NCBI RefSeq assembly: GCF_027172205.1
Contig: NC_070614.1
Span: forward strand, 30,318,501-30,382,500
Length of the DNA: 64,000 nucleotides
Direction of reading: 5' to 3'
Source: Podarcis raffonei
Lineage: Eukaryota > Chordata > Lepidosauria > Squamata > Lacertidae
The position numbers and the translations under genes are program-made. Positions 24,374 to 38,000 of this stretch are shown in pieces (positions within the stretch are counted from its first letter, which is position 1; the number at the start of each line of letters is the position of its first letter). The notes beneath the pieces were generated by a model. It ran no database searches and was not told the origin of the DNA. It saw only the letters and a program-made list of their open reading frames with translations.

Positions 24374-24547
24374 CAGTAGTCATCCCCCCACCATGGGCCA
24401 CTTCTTTTAATTTGAATCCTATATTTTATTGTATTGCAGCTTGAATTCTATAGAATTCTATAGAATTCAAATTATACATGCTGTGGACAGCCTGTACGAA
24501 GCATGCACACCACTGGTGGTCCACAAGCAGCAATTTTAGAAACCCTG
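24374..24547. mobile_element. hAT-like non-autonomous element upstream of V2R C
   Basis: Starts CAGTAG after AACTAGAA and ends ACCCTG before AACTAGGG, a near-perfect 8-base target duplication. It is orthologous to the copies before A, B and D and ends about 120 bases before the start codon. Confidence 0.65.
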
Positions 24548-24669
24548 AACTAGGGGGGGGGAAGGGTACTGGCACCCACATTCCATAACAGACCAAGTTG
24601 TAGATCCACCCAGCCAGAGCATTATCATTTAAGGCTGTAGCAACTGCGGCTTTCAAAACTGCCATTTAG

Positions 24670-27600
24670 ATGGGTGGTTTTGCCAACAGGATCATGACGG
24701 CGATGGTGTTGCTGCTTCTCCTGTTGTGTCATACTGTATGCAAGTCACATTTTATTAATTGCAGCATTCGTGATGATCTGCTCTCTATTCCTCATGAATT
24801 TTTCCAGCCAGGGGACCTTGTGATTGGTGGGATTGTTTCTCAAGTCTTCTACCTCTATGATTTACTTTCTCTCTTGGAGCAGCCTACACATATTGTGACT
24901 CATGAACCTATGTAAGACACCATCTCCCTGCTCCCCCCCCCTCACTTTTTTGTAATATGTTCAGGCCCTAATTACCAGGAACACATATTTAAGGAATACT
25001 GCATTTATTTGCAAATGATATGCTGGCCATGATTGGAGTGGTTAATATGTGCTTTATTTTCTAGATAACATTGCTAAGCACAAGGAAATAATAAGCTTTC
25101 CCTAACAAGTGTAAGTGAAATGAATGGATCTGGTGCATTTCTGTTTTCCTCTACGGAATTACCTCATCAAGGAATATGTCCTTCTCTATTGTTGGCCACA
25201 CTGATTCTTATTTTTCAAGACTTTTGATCCTTCATCCTTCACCTCCATCTCTGTCCCACACATGATTTATTTAATCATACTGTGCTTTCATCTCACATTA
25301 TTATATTTTAGAAACAGTTGTTGTTTAATTGTTCCAGTTGCTTTTAGGCTGTAATTTATCCAGCTGACTCCCAGATTACATAGGAAAAATTCATACCTCA
25401 CTGTCTAAGGAGACTTTGTGTGTGTGATAGGTTCATTGCAGCGCTTTGAAATAAATTTAAATGTGAACAGATAAAATATTATAGGGGTTTGTGGGTTTTT
25501 AAAGGTTTTTTTTAATTGGCCCTAAGTAACCGTGGTATGGTTTTCAAATGTATATAGAATATTTTAATCCTTGTGATTCTACACTCTACTTGTAATCGTC
25601 TCTTTTCCTCGCCTAATCATAGATGATCTCGAGTAGCACTAATATATCCAGATAATAAATGAGCCAATCTTAATTACTAGATATAACATCAATTTATGGT
25701 GTATTTCACATATAATATAAGTAATAAAATCTTTTTGATTAAAATATGTTGTTCTTTACATGCTAATAAGCATAATATATATATAAAAATGTGGATAATT
25801 AAGCAAAATATATAGCTACCAAACCAATATATATATATCATTTAAACTGATATGAAATCCTTTATGTATATGGCAAAATATGTTAAGGGAGATAATAAAT
25901 TTGATTACTAAGGAAATTGTTACCAGTTGTGAGTGTCCTCAAATTTGGTTGTGGGTGTTTAATATCTACTTTCTTCTTTTATGCTTTTTTAAGGTATGAG
26001 ATGTCCAGGAACATTTTGCACATTTAGTTCTTTTTTAAACAAGATACTTGATTTTCATTTTATTTTGAGTTTATTATCTTCTAAGGGTAGCAGCTTCACT
26101 ATAGTCTTGAACAGATGCAGATGACAAAGGAAGAATACAAATTTGTTTTATTGCTTCTGTCACTGTTGATTTATTAAATAGCTGTAACCTACATTACAGT
26201 TCAATGCCTAAGAACTACCAGCACACCCTGGCCTTAGCCTTTGCTGTAAAAGAGATAAATGAGAACCCCAACATCTTACCAAACATTTCTCTGGGATTAC
26301 ACATTCTCAATAGCTACTACAGTGCTAGGATGACATATAAGGCCACCCTCAGCCTACTTTCTAAACAAAAAAGATTTTCTCCTAACTTCAAGTGTCAAAA
26401 TCAGAATAAATTGATAGCTATTGTTGGAGGATGCCTCTCTGGAATCTCTGCCAATGTGGCCACCATTTCCGCAATTCACAAGACTCCACAGGTAATCTCT
26501 GTGCATGGGGGTATAAACATTAGATATATGTGAGCTTTGGGATGTGCCTGTAAACAGATAAATTCAAGTTTAGGCTGAATTAAAAGAATCAAGGAATTGG
26601 ATCCAATGCTAATCATATTTAGAGCAGAAACACTGAAATTATTCAACATGACTACTTTTAGCCCATTCATTTGGGTTTATCTGCATAAAACCCACAGTTT
26701 CCAAGGCTCCAATAATTTCAATTCCACTTCCTTTTGCACTAGGAAGACCTCATGTTGACTACTGTGTCCAGTTCTAATTGGCATATTTAAATAATAATGC
26801 ACTCATTTCAGAATGGGTTAAGAGGAGGTGAGTGAATATGGCCAGAAGTATGGAAAAAAACACATCATATAGGAAAGCATGAAAGAAATGTGTCTCTTGA
26901 AAATGAGTTCAAGGTGAAACATTACAAACTTTTCAAATAGAAAATTCCAAAGATTTCTTTTGCTCTGCTGTAAAGGTGGTACTTGTTTAAGTATCCACAC
27001 TTTAAATACTTCAATGATAGGACAAATGAAATATCCATTTATTTCAGAAACTGTGATTCGTGTTTTCAAAAGGATATTGAACTAGATGGCCTACAGGACC
27101 AACAGCAACATATTGATTTACTATTCTCTTGTAATCCATCTGAGAAATATTCATATATATTTTTACAGCTCACTTATGGATCATTTTTACCAGTACAAAG
27201 TACAAAGATGCTATTTCCATTTTTGTACCAGATGGTCCCCAATGAAGCCCAGCAGTACAAAGGAATTGTGCTGTTACTTCAGCATTTCAGATGGACCTGG
27301 GTTGGGCTTTTTGCTGTGGATGATGACAAAGGGAACAGGTTTTTACAGACAATAGTACCAATGCTTACCCAGAATGGCATCTGTTATGACTTCATAGTAA
27401 ACATTCCAAAATGGAGTTATATGGATGAGATGCTAGACTGGTTTTTTCAGCACTTGGATGCCTATCTCATTATGTTTGAAAGAAAAGCCAATGTATTCTT
27501 TGTATATGGAGAACCTCCATCCTTTCAAGTTCTAAGAATGATGTTGTTTCTAGCACCCTTGGTGGACTTGCCCCCTCTGGGTAAAGTGTGGATTATTACA

Positions 27601-30600
27601 TCCCACTGGGATTTTGCATCACACTCCATTCAGAAGATTTGGGATTTACAAACCTTCCATGGTTCCATATCTTTCACAGTTCACTCAAATCAGCCCTTGG
27701 GATTTCAAAATTTCCTTCAGATGCTAAGACCTTCATTGGCCCACGGAGATGGTTTTATCCAGGACTTTTGGGAACAGGCATTCAGCTGTTCATTAGAAAT
27801 GTCTAATATGCAACATCAGGAAATGAAATACTGCTCTGGAGGAGAGAAGCTGGAGAGTCTTCCTGGGACCTTGTTTGAAATGGAAATGACTGGCCACAGC
27901 TACAATGTCTACAATGCTGTCAATGCTGTGGCTCATGCTTTGCAAGCCATTTACAAATCCAGTTCCAAATATAGAAAGTTGGGAGAAAGACAGGAACTGT
28001 TTTTTCAGAATGTGCTACCATGGCAGGTAATTACAACTAAACTTTTTAAAAACACTATGTTTTCTTCAGGAAACACAATTAATTCTAAGTGTGCATGATA
28101 CAATTCTTTTTAATGTGGGGGTTTTCATTTCCTTTCAGGGGATTTTCCCCTTTTGGAAATCCATTATGATAAATATTAGTGGTGTTATGACAATATATTG
28201 TTATCTCAATTCATTGTCACCTACCAACTTGCAACTTATGGAGAGCAATGATCATTAGAAATATCAGATAATCATATAAGGTTTCCAATTCAAGAACAAG
28301 AATGACTGCCCAATGAATGAAATCACCACATACATTGTTGAAGAGTTTTGAAACAGTCCTCTCTTTGCTGATACTTTCTTTCTATCTAGGTCCATCACTT
28401 TCTAAGGACCATGTTGTTCAACAATAGTGCTGGGGATTCAGTGTGTTTTGATGATTATGGAGAATTAATTATAGGTTTTGATGTAACAAACTGGATTATT
28501 TCTCCAAATGGTTCATTATTTAGGGTCAAAGTTGGAAGACTGGACTCTCAGGCACCTTTAGGAAAACAGTTAAGCATCAATGATGATAAGATTGTGTGGC
28601 ATAAAGTTTTTAATCAGGTGAGACACAGCTCTGAGGCATTTGATGTTTTGACTCAAAATTTTCAAATGCTTTGAAGCATTTGTTTTATTATTTCATGAAC
28701 CTTTTTGAACATAATATTGCAGTTCTAATTTTGATGGATTCCTATTATATGCTTTATCTTTCCTCTCCTCCAGTAAATAAATAAATTACTTATTTCATGA
28801 ATTGGTTTCAGGTTAAAGGCCTAGGTCTTTAATAGACCCTTTACATTTTAATAGATATTTCCATATTTAAGGAGCTATATAGTTTTCTAAATACACTACC
28901 AAACATACGTCTCTCTGTAGATGCATTGATGAGGCAATATAAAATTTCAAGGACACATTCTAGCCAATAAAAACAAAAGCAAAAAGAGGAACAGAAAAAG
29001 AAACATACAAGGTAAATCTTAACTAGGCAACACAGATAAAGGTAAACCCTCCCTGCTCTCACTTGGGGATTTCCTTTTTCTTCCAACCTGCTTTTTTGTG
29101 TGATCTATTAGGCACTCATTACTATTCTCTCTTTAATGTTTCTATACAGGTGCTTCCCCTTTCTGTGTGCAATGACTACTGCTATCCTGGCTACAGCAGG
29201 AAAAAGAAGGAAGGAGAGAAATTTTGCTGCTATGATTGTGCTCCCTGTCCAGAAGGAATGATTTCTCAGTATAAAGGTGGGAGAAATAGTGGGCACAACT
29301 ATATTATTTGCATTTCCATGACACAACATAAAGTGTAATCCCTTGAATGCACATGGAGGTAGTTTGCAATGCAAAATATTAAACAAATAAGAAAAGAACT
29401 TACTATTAATTGTTAAGAGTTTCAAAGAGTTTGGGACCGAGTGAATTTGTGTCCATCTAAGCAACCTCACAGGGTTGGTGTCAAGCTCTCTTGCCAGGTA
29501 GTTCCACAACCACCGACAGTCTTTCCAATATTTTTCCAGTCACAATAGGGTATACAAAATAAATGTTTCCTAGTGGACCATATGGCAGTTCAAGTATATA
29601 CTCTGTTTTTAATATTATTTCATTTAATTGATTTTTATAATCTCATTTCGATGAAGAGCGGGTTATAAATTATTTTAGTAAATGCATAGTATAGGACATT
29701 TCTGCTTTCTGCATATTCAATATTGGATGTGAGAACTCATTGTGGAACATTTGTTCCTCAGCAGCACTGAAAAGCCTGCACTTGTGGAATCCCAGCCTTG
29801 AAGTTTATTTTACGTAGCCAGACGATAATATCACCTACATTTTCAGGATAATCTCACCATTATTTCTTTGCCACTTTGATAATCTTGCAATACAGCTTCC
29901 AGGATTAAGACTTCAAAGAAAGAACAGAATAAATTGACAGTATAGCAGAACCACCCAATGTTTTACTGTTGCATGAAGAACATCAAACATTCCTAAGATT
30001 GTTTTTACATTTTCTCTATGGGGCTGGGGGATTCCCAAGCAATTGAATAAATTGAATGCAAACATTTCTGTTTATCTCTTTATATTAGCATTTATTTCAA
30101 AGGAGGGTGTGCATCATAAGAATCTAAAAGAGGTCTGTGACCCTGAAAAAGTTAAGAACTTTGCTTAGCTTAAGAACAATGCTTTAGCTATATATTGATC
30201 AATGTCTGAAATATTTAAACAGCTCGTCCTTTATTTCAGATATGGATGCCTGTGTGAAATGTCCAAAAGATGAGTATCCCAACAGTGGCCAAACCCAATG
30301 CATTCCCAAGGTCCCAAGCTACCTCTCTTATAAAGAAGATTTAGGACTCATCTTAGTTATTTTGACCATTATCTTCTCTCTGATCACATTATTCGTGCTT
30401 GGAACTTTTATGAAGCACAATAATACTTCCATAGTCAAAGCCAACAATCAGACTCTCACCTACATCCTTCTCATCTCCCTCCTGCTTTGTTTCCTTTGCT
30501 CCTTTCTCTTCATTGGAAAGCCTGGAAAGGTGACCTGCCTTCTCCGACAAATCACTTTTAGCATCATCTTTTCTGTGGCCCTTTCCAGTGTTTTGGCAAA

Positions 30601-31141
30601 AACAATTACCGTGCTTCTGGCATTCATGGCAACCAAACCAGGATCAAGTATGAGGAAATGGATAGGGAAAAGGCTGGCAAATGCTATTGTCCTTTTCTGC
30701 TCCTGTATTCAGGCTTGCATAGGTACTCTTTGGTTAAGTACATCCCCTCCATTCCCAGATACGGATATGCACTCACTGCATGGGGAAATCATACTTGAAT
30801 GTAATGAGGGTTCAGTGGCCATGTTTTATGGTGTCTTAGTCTATATGGGTTTGCTGGCCATTGTCAGCTTCATCTTGGCTTTCCTGGCCAGGAAGTTACC
30901 TGATAGTTTCAATGAGGCCAAATTTATCACTTTCAGCTTGCTGGTGTTTTGTAGTGTTTGGTTGTCCTTTGTTCCCACCTATCTGAGCACCAAAGGAAAA
31001 TATATGGTAGCTGTAGAGATCTTTTCCATCTTGTCCTCTGGTGCTGGATTACTGGGTTGCATCTTTTCCCCTAAATGCTACATTATTATATTCAGACCTG
31101 AGCTGAACACCAGGGAACAACTAATCAGCAGAAAAAAGTAA
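24670..31141 (+). CDS. Vomeronasal type-2 receptor (V2R) gene C, six exons, apparently intact
   Basis: Exons: 24670-24911, 26200-26491, 27169-28026, 28390-28617, 29150-29276, 30240-31141 (TAA). All sites are canonical, including the exon 3 donor and exon 5 acceptor lost in B. The joined product is 882 residues. The N-terminus ([17 protein letters not shown]) is a signal peptide like that of B. Exon 3 differs from A and B by WFFQHLD, QHQEMK and NVLPWQ, shared with D. The cysteine-rich exon has NDYC, giving the usual nine cysteines. Exon 6 carries the class C seven-membrane domain and is almost identical to that of A and D. Intron 1 is about 1.3 kb, longer than in the others, because of an AT-rich insert. 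Role inferred from family: chemosensory GPCR on vomeronasal neurons. Confidence 0.93.
25280..25990. other. AT-rich extra DNA in intron 1 of V2R C
   Basis: About 700 bases absent from intron 1 of A, B and D. It is very AT-rich with short (AT)n runs near 25,780 and 25,830. I see no terminal repeats, coding frame or known family. It could be an old insertion, or sequence deleted from the other copies. Confidence 0.5.
26730..27115 (+). repeat. Decayed CR1 fragment in V2R intron 2 (gene C)
   Basis: Orthologue of the relics in A, B and D. It starts TTGCACTAGGAAGACC and ends near GATGGCCTACAGGACC, and carries no extra insertions. Confidence 0.5.
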
Positions 31142-32470
31142 AAGAACATGAGTGCATATGTTTCTTTCTGCTTGTGTATGTAGTTCAATGGAAATTCTGG
31201 TGGTAGGGATGTCATAAGAATTCAGTTATGGGTTCTTGCTTAAGCAAACGTCTTTCCTTAAATTCTTGTATGCATTGTTTGGCCAGAAATATTTCATTTC
31301 AATTTGGTTCTCACTTTAGTTTGCTGACATCTCCTGCATTTGAATGGAGAATTTCCTATTTAACTGTTCACTGTAATCCTACCTCGAATTAGACACAATT
31401 ATCAACTCATAGGATTCCTCATTCTGAGGGTCCCAAGCATTTAAATTGCTTGTGGCTCAAAAAACTTTTAAATGGTTTACCAGTGCAAAGCCTATTATAA
31501 ATTATAGCCACATGTAATTGAAATACAAGGTAAATCAATTTCATATGAACACCAATGATTGAAATATACCATAGCAATCAATATATTTAGAATAGGGATT
31601 TATACTGAAGGAACTGGGAGAAGCTAAATATAGTAGCTTCCAAAGATTCCTGAGTCATGTGTTTTCTTTCTTCTACATTTTCTTAGTGTAGTATAATCAA
31701 CTTCATATTTCTGGAAAGATTTCCATTGCCTTTTTTGGGAAGACAATCCTCCAAAAGGCATTTTTTTTTAAAAAAAGACTGCTAAAGAGCTCTGGGAAAT
31801 CCTGACCCTATACGGGATGTGTGTGTGTGTTAAATTCAGTTTCTAACATTCAGCGAAATCATCCTCAGTGAAGGTTTATATAATTTGTGTAGTAAAGTCC
31901 CCTTTAGGGTGCCCAGAATAGCACAACCCTGTTTTTCCTTTAGGGATTGCCAGAGGGCATGGAAAGGCTTTTTTCAGTACTGTTCTGAGGATTTTCTGGG
32001 GAGAATTGTTTGAAGTAATTGGGAGAGGAAAGAGATTCTAAAGACTATAAGGGATGTAGAAATAATGAGCCAGAGCAGGACTCTATATCAGTTGGAATGG
32101 TTCACCTTGGTTCCTTCCCTCTCCTCCCTGCCATGTGAAGGGGAAGAATAGCCACGGAGGGTTCAGGGAGTTGATAGAAAGGAGGACCACACAAACACCA
32201 AGCCTGGCAACCTAGAAGTGGTGTGGTGGATTATGAAAACCAACACCTTTTTTAGTTGGGAGATTTAAAGAAGTAGCTGGGAGATACAATGATACTCAGG
32301 ATTGAGGAATGCTGTGCAGGCAAGAGGGGAAGAGACAAGCTAGGAGAAGGCATGAGAGGATCTGAAGTGGATATTGACCAAACAAAAAGAGGGATAAAGG
32401 TGGGGGCACCGAGTGGATGAGTAATGGAAATTATGCTGAGGAGGGAGGAGATGAAGGCTGCAGTGAAGTA

Positions 32471-32729
32471 CAGTGGTACCTCTGGTTGCAAACAGGATCC
32501 GTTCTGGAGGCCCATTCACAACCTGAAAAGAGTGCAACCTGAAGCGCAATATCTGCGCAGGTATGTGGTGCAATTTGGTGCTTGTGCGCATGTGAGAAGT
32601 GTGATTAGCGCTTCTGCGCATGCGCGAGTGGCGAAACCCAGAAGTAACCCTTTCCCGTACTTCCGGGTCACCACGGGACGCAACCTGAAAAGACGTAACC
32701 TGAAGTGTCCGTGACATGAGGTATGACTG
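32471..32729. mobile_element. Tigger-like MITE upstream of V2R D
   Basis: Starts CAGTGGTACCTCTGG and ends GAGGTATGACTG with TA on both sides. The same place in units A (about 712) and C (about 22,693) reads GTGAAGTAACTGTAA without the insertion. Confidence 0.8.
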
Positions 32730-32827
32730 TAACTGTAAGAGCACTTAAGGAGAGAGTTAGGCCTGGCTAGAAGGAAACTCACAGGTCTGGGGTTGCACCA
32801 TCTTCCACTGGTGAAGCAAGTGAACAA

Positions 32828-33210
32828 CACCCATCTACCCCTCACACATGAAAATAACGCTCACCACAACCAATCACAAACAAAAGACCACACCCTAGGC
32901 CAAGCCCAACCTCTCTCACCACCAAAGGAACACAAGCGAATAGCAAGGAACCTGCACAAGCGATGCTGACACAAAACCCCACACATATATTAAGTAAAAT
33001 AGAAACATTGCCACCTGAACCCACCCCCACTCGCCTTTCCCCCCTACACCTCTTTCCCCCTTTTCTTCCTAATGTAATGCTAAGGTCTCAACAAATGAAA
33101 CTGATCTGTAAAAATGTTACTTGGAAAAGAAAAAAAGAGACACTGCTCATACTTTTGTAAACCAAGAATTTTTTAAAAACTAAAAATATATTAAATAAAT
33201 AATTTCTTAA
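32828..33210 (+). mobile_element. Retroelement fragment, probably a LINE 3' end
   Basis: About 380 bases absent from the same place in units A and C (CAACAAACACTGTTG near 832). It is C-rich at first and ends in an A-rich tail with AATAAAT, which suggests retroposition. I cannot name the family. Confidence 0.4.
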
Positions 33211-34611
33211 ATAAACAGTGCAGTCACTACAATGTTGACTATATGCTGGAGCACAGAGTGATAGTACCCATACTCTTAAAGGTGGAGCTGGGGCAGGGGA
33301 GTCAGAGGGATGCTTTACAATTCTCCAGTGCCAGTTTTGCATTCTTCCCCCAATCAGGGAATGCTAAATAAGGTTGGGGGGGAGAAGGTGTATGTGGAAA
33401 GGAGTCATGAGCATGAGTTAGAGATTGGGAGATTTACCTGTTCTGAGGGGGTTGTACTCCTTCTGAAGGAACAAGTACAAAGTCTGGGGGTGTTGTGGAT
33501 CCATCTCTGTAATGGAAAGCCCAAGTGATGTAAGCAGCAAGGAGCACCTTAAACCTTCTTCATCGGGCAAACTGGATATAACTATTCCAGTAGCCTAGAT
33601 ACTGTGATCTATGCATTGGCCACCGCATTATTAGATTCCTGTAATAAAACTTCTGTGGACCTTCCCTGGCTACAAGGAGCAGAACAAAGGATCATAGGCA
33701 GCAAGGCTGATAAACGAGCTTGGTTTAAAATGAAACAGAGCCTTTGCTAGTCACTAGACAAAGTTAAAAGGCATGAAACATATATTTACAGGACCCTGAA
33801 ATTCATATTATGCAACCTACTCCCAAATACAGTACAGAACATTTAGAGTATCAGCCACTTCAGCCAGCAAACACACACCACCAACCTGGCTTATATTACA
33901 ATCATGAACATTTTTAGTACTGCATTGGTAAAGAATCTTAGAATTGAATTAACTATCAGTAAAAATAAATGGGGCCAACAATTTTTGTGAAAGATCTGTT
34001 GAGAGAATACTATCCATCAACACAACATGTTGTGACTCTCATTTTCCCCAGACTAGGCTTCCCAGTTAAGCCAAATATTAATGACCCATGAAAGAAGTAG
34101 ACCCTAGTACTGGGCAGAACTGGATCTACCAACTGTACAAGACTAACCACTTACTATCCCTCAAAGGAAAAGCAATAATAATAAATTTATAATTTAAAAA
34201 AGGGGGGAATCTTTTAAAAATTTTGTTATGCATAATAAAACATCGCAAGTCAACAATACACTGGGGAATGATAATAATACCTGTCGAAATTGCTGGTTTA
34301 TGCAACTGACATTCAGCACATGCTAGAAAGGTCTGAAGAAGAGCTATAAAACACATGTATTCTTCAGAATAAGATCTAAATAGAGGCAGGGCTTTGTCAT
34401 TCTTCTGTTGAATAATTTCTCATTTATATGATAGGATATATTTCCACAAACTGATTTATTCTTTTTCCTTAAAGAAAAATACATACAAAGTAAAGTGAGG
34501 AGATACAGACTTGGATCTAGACAATATGAGACCCACTGATATCAGCGGGAGTCACATTCCACTAATTTATCCAGCTCAAAGAGAGAAACATATGACCAAT
34601 ATTAACTAGTA

Positions 34612-34878
34612 CAGTGGTGCTGCCATGGACCACTAGAAAATTGTTGAGGTTCTTTGCAGACCACTTAATGGTCTGCCTGTTGTAGCAGTTTTAAGGTGCT
34701 GAGGCTATACAATTTCAAATAGCATGCTATTGCTTCTTCAATTTTGAATCCTTTACTTTATTGTATTACAGCTTGTGTTCAATGGAATTCTAATTGCTCT
34801 TTACAGACATGCTGTGGACAGCCTGAACTAAGCAAGCAGACCACTGGTGGTCCACAAACAACAATTTGAGAAGCCCTG
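34612..34878. mobile_element. hAT-like non-autonomous element upstream of V2R D, best preserved copy
   Basis: The element runs from CAGTGGTGCT to GAGAAGCCCTG and is flanked by AACTAGTA and AACTAGAA, an 8-base duplication with one mismatch. An internal inverted motif GCAGACCAC...GTGGTCC is visible. It has no coding capacity and ends about 130 bases before the start codon of gene D. Confidence 0.7.
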
Positions 34879-35005
34879 AACTAGAACACAAGGGTACTTG
34901 CACCCAAATTCCATAACGAGCCAAGTAGTAAATCAGTGCAATCATAGTGTTAGCTACAATTTGATTGATGCTGTAGCAACTGCAATGCTACGCATAGAGG
35001 ATACC

Positions 35006-38000
35006 ATGGGAAGTGACAATTGGAGGGGACGTTTTGTGAACAGAATCATGATGGTTATGCTTTTGCTGCTTATACTGTTGTGTCATACTGTATGCGAGTC
35101 ACATTTCATTAATTGCAGCATATGTGATGATCCTCTTCCTATTCCTCATGAATTCTACCAGGCAGGGGACCTTGTGATTGGTGGGATTGTTTCTCAAGTC
35201 TTCTTCTTGTATGATGTACTTTCTCTCCTGGAACAGCCTACACAGAATGTGATTGGTGAATCTATGTAAGAGACCATGCCATTTCCCCCTTTTCCTCAGT
35301 ATATTAACCAAAAACATGATCCCAAAACATTTTGAGCATTTAGTTCTTCAGTTGAGAAATTTTATTTTCATTATACTTTGAGTTTGTTTTCTTCACTGCA
35401 GTCTTGAACAGATGCAGATGACAAATGAATAATACAAATGTGTTTTATTGCTTCTGTCATTGTTGTTTTATTAAATAGCTGTAACTTACCTTGCAGTTCA
35501 GTGCCTAAGGACTACCAGCACATCCTGGCCTTAGCCTTTGCTGTAAAAGAGATAAATGACAACCCCAACATCTTAACAAACATTTCTCTAGGATTCCACA
35601 TTCTTAATAGCTACACTGCTAGCATGACCTATAAGGCCACCCTGAGCCTGCTTTCTAAGCAAAAAAGGTTTTCTCCTAACTTCAAATGTCAAAATCAGAA
35701 CAATTTGGTAGCTGTTGTTGGAGGATGCATCTCTGAAATCTCTGCCAATGTGGCCATCATTTCAGCAATCCACAAGACACCACAGGTAAACTGTGTGCAT
35801 AGGGGGTATGAATTTATTTTTACAATAGTGGTACACCATCATAATTAGAGAGAAAGTTTCTGCAGTCTTTTGGATCATGGGCGGCTGATGGGCAGGAACA
35901 CTTTTTCACTTTATGGTTAATGCCAGGGGTGCGGGAACAGAGGCAAAAAATTGCAGGGATCAAGAGATGTGACTCTTACCTCTGAACATTCCATGATATT
36001 CCAGAAACACAAGAGCAAGCAGTTTTTACACCCGTAGAACACACAACTATTTCCCCCTCTAGCAGGCTTAGGCATCATCACAGTACAAATACACTATTTA
36101 GACAGGCGGCTTGAACAGGGTCAGTATGTGTTCTATGCAACGGCATGCTTTCTAACAGAGCAGAGACATTGTGTTCTATGCAACGGCATGCTTTCTAACA
36201 GAGCAGAGACAGAGAATCATTTTAAGATTTGATTATGTGGGGCGTGGATAAAGAAAATTCAGTACTCTTTTGTATTTGAGTATCTGAAATTGATTAAACG
36301 GTCCAAGCAGGCAGAAATACAACCAGAGGAGCTCTTAGTAAAATGGCAGGTCATCCCTAGTGGCTGGACTTGGCTGTGAAATCGCACATGACTAAGTTAG
36401 GCCCCTTCATTTAGCTTTACCTGTATACAACCATAATTTCCAAGTCTCCAGAAATTTTAATTCCTCTTCCTTTTGTACTAGTAAGACCTCATGGTGACTA
36501 CTATTGCCACACTTAAAAGGAATACACTCATTTCAGAATAGGTTAAGAGCAGGACAGTGCATACGGCCAGGGGTATGGAAAACATCATAAGTTGAAACAT
36601 CAAAGGTTGAAAGAAATTGGTATGTTCAGTCTCTTGAAAATGAGTCCAAGTTGCAACATTACAACACACTTCAAAGACTTAAGCAGTTGCCACTTACAAG
36701 ACGACAAAGCTTCATTCTCTATTGCTGCAAACGTAGTACTTGTTTAAGGTTCAAAATTTGGACTAAACGTACTTCAATTATAAAACAAATGAAACAGCCA
36801 TTGTTGCAGAAACTGTGATTCTGGTTTTCAAAAGGATATTGAGCTAGATGACCTACAGGACCAACTCCAAAATACTGATTTACTATTCTCTTGTAATCTG
36901 TCTGAGAAATATTCATGGATTTTATTACAGCTCACTTATGGATCATTTTTAGCAGTACAAAGTGCAAAAATGCTATTCCCATTCTTGTACCAGATGGTCC
37001 CCAATGAAGCCCAGCAGCACAAAGGACTTGTCCAGTTACTTCAGCATTTCAGATGGACCTGGGTTGGGCTTTTTGCCGTGGATGATGACAAAGGGAATAG
37101 GTTTTTACAGACAATAGTACCAATGCTTACCCAGAATGGCATCTGTTATGACTTCATAGTAAACATTCCAAAATGGAGTTATATGGATGAGATGCTAGAC
37201 TGGTTTTTTCAGCACTTGGATGCCTATCTCATTATGTTTGAAAGAAAGGCCAATGTATTCTTTGTATATGGAGAACCTCCATCCTTTCAAGTTCTAAGAA
37301 TGATGTTGTTTCTAGCACCCTTGGTGGACTTGCCCCCTCTAGGTAAAGTGTGGATTATTACATCCCACTGGGATTTTGCATCACACTCTATTCAAAAGAT
37401 TTGGGATTTACAAACTTTCCATGGTTCCATATCCTTCACGGTTCACTCAAATCAGCCATTGGGATTCCAAAATTTCCTTCAGATGCTAAGACCGTCATGG
37501 GCCAAAGGAGATGGTTTTATCCAGGACTTTTGGGAACACGCATTCAACTGTTCATTACAAATGTCTAATGTGCAACATCAGGAAATGAAATGCTGCTCTG
37601 GAGGAGAGAAGCTGGAGAATCTTCCTGGGACCTTGTTTGAAATGGAAATGACTGGCCACAGCTACAATGTCTACAATGCTGTCTATGCAGTGGCGCATGC
37701 TTTGCAAGCCATTTACAAAACCAGTTCCAAAAGTAGAAGTTTGGGAGAACGACAGGAACTGTTTTTTCAGAATGTGCTACCATGGCAGGTAATAGCAACT
37801 GAACATTTTGAAAAGACTATGTTTTCTTCCAGAAACCAAGAGAATTACTAGTCTGTATGATACAATTCCTCTTCTGTGGTGCTTCTCATTTCCTTTCATG
37901 TTTTTCCCCCTTTTGGAGATCTATATGGATAAGTATTGGTTGCTCCACGATAAAATATTGTTATTTCAATTCATAGTCACGCATTAAATTGGAGCTTATG

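Larger units (their letters stand above)
31142..34603. other. Spacer between V2R C and D
   Basis: No gene is supported. 31,142-31,790 is shared V2R 3' flank. From about 31,800 the upstream block of unit D begins and is interrupted by a Tigger-like MITE and a retroelement fragment. About 33,420-33,600 is nearly identical to 23,185-23,370 upstream of C, while neighbouring parts differ more, suggesting a local conversion patch. Confidence 0.7.
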
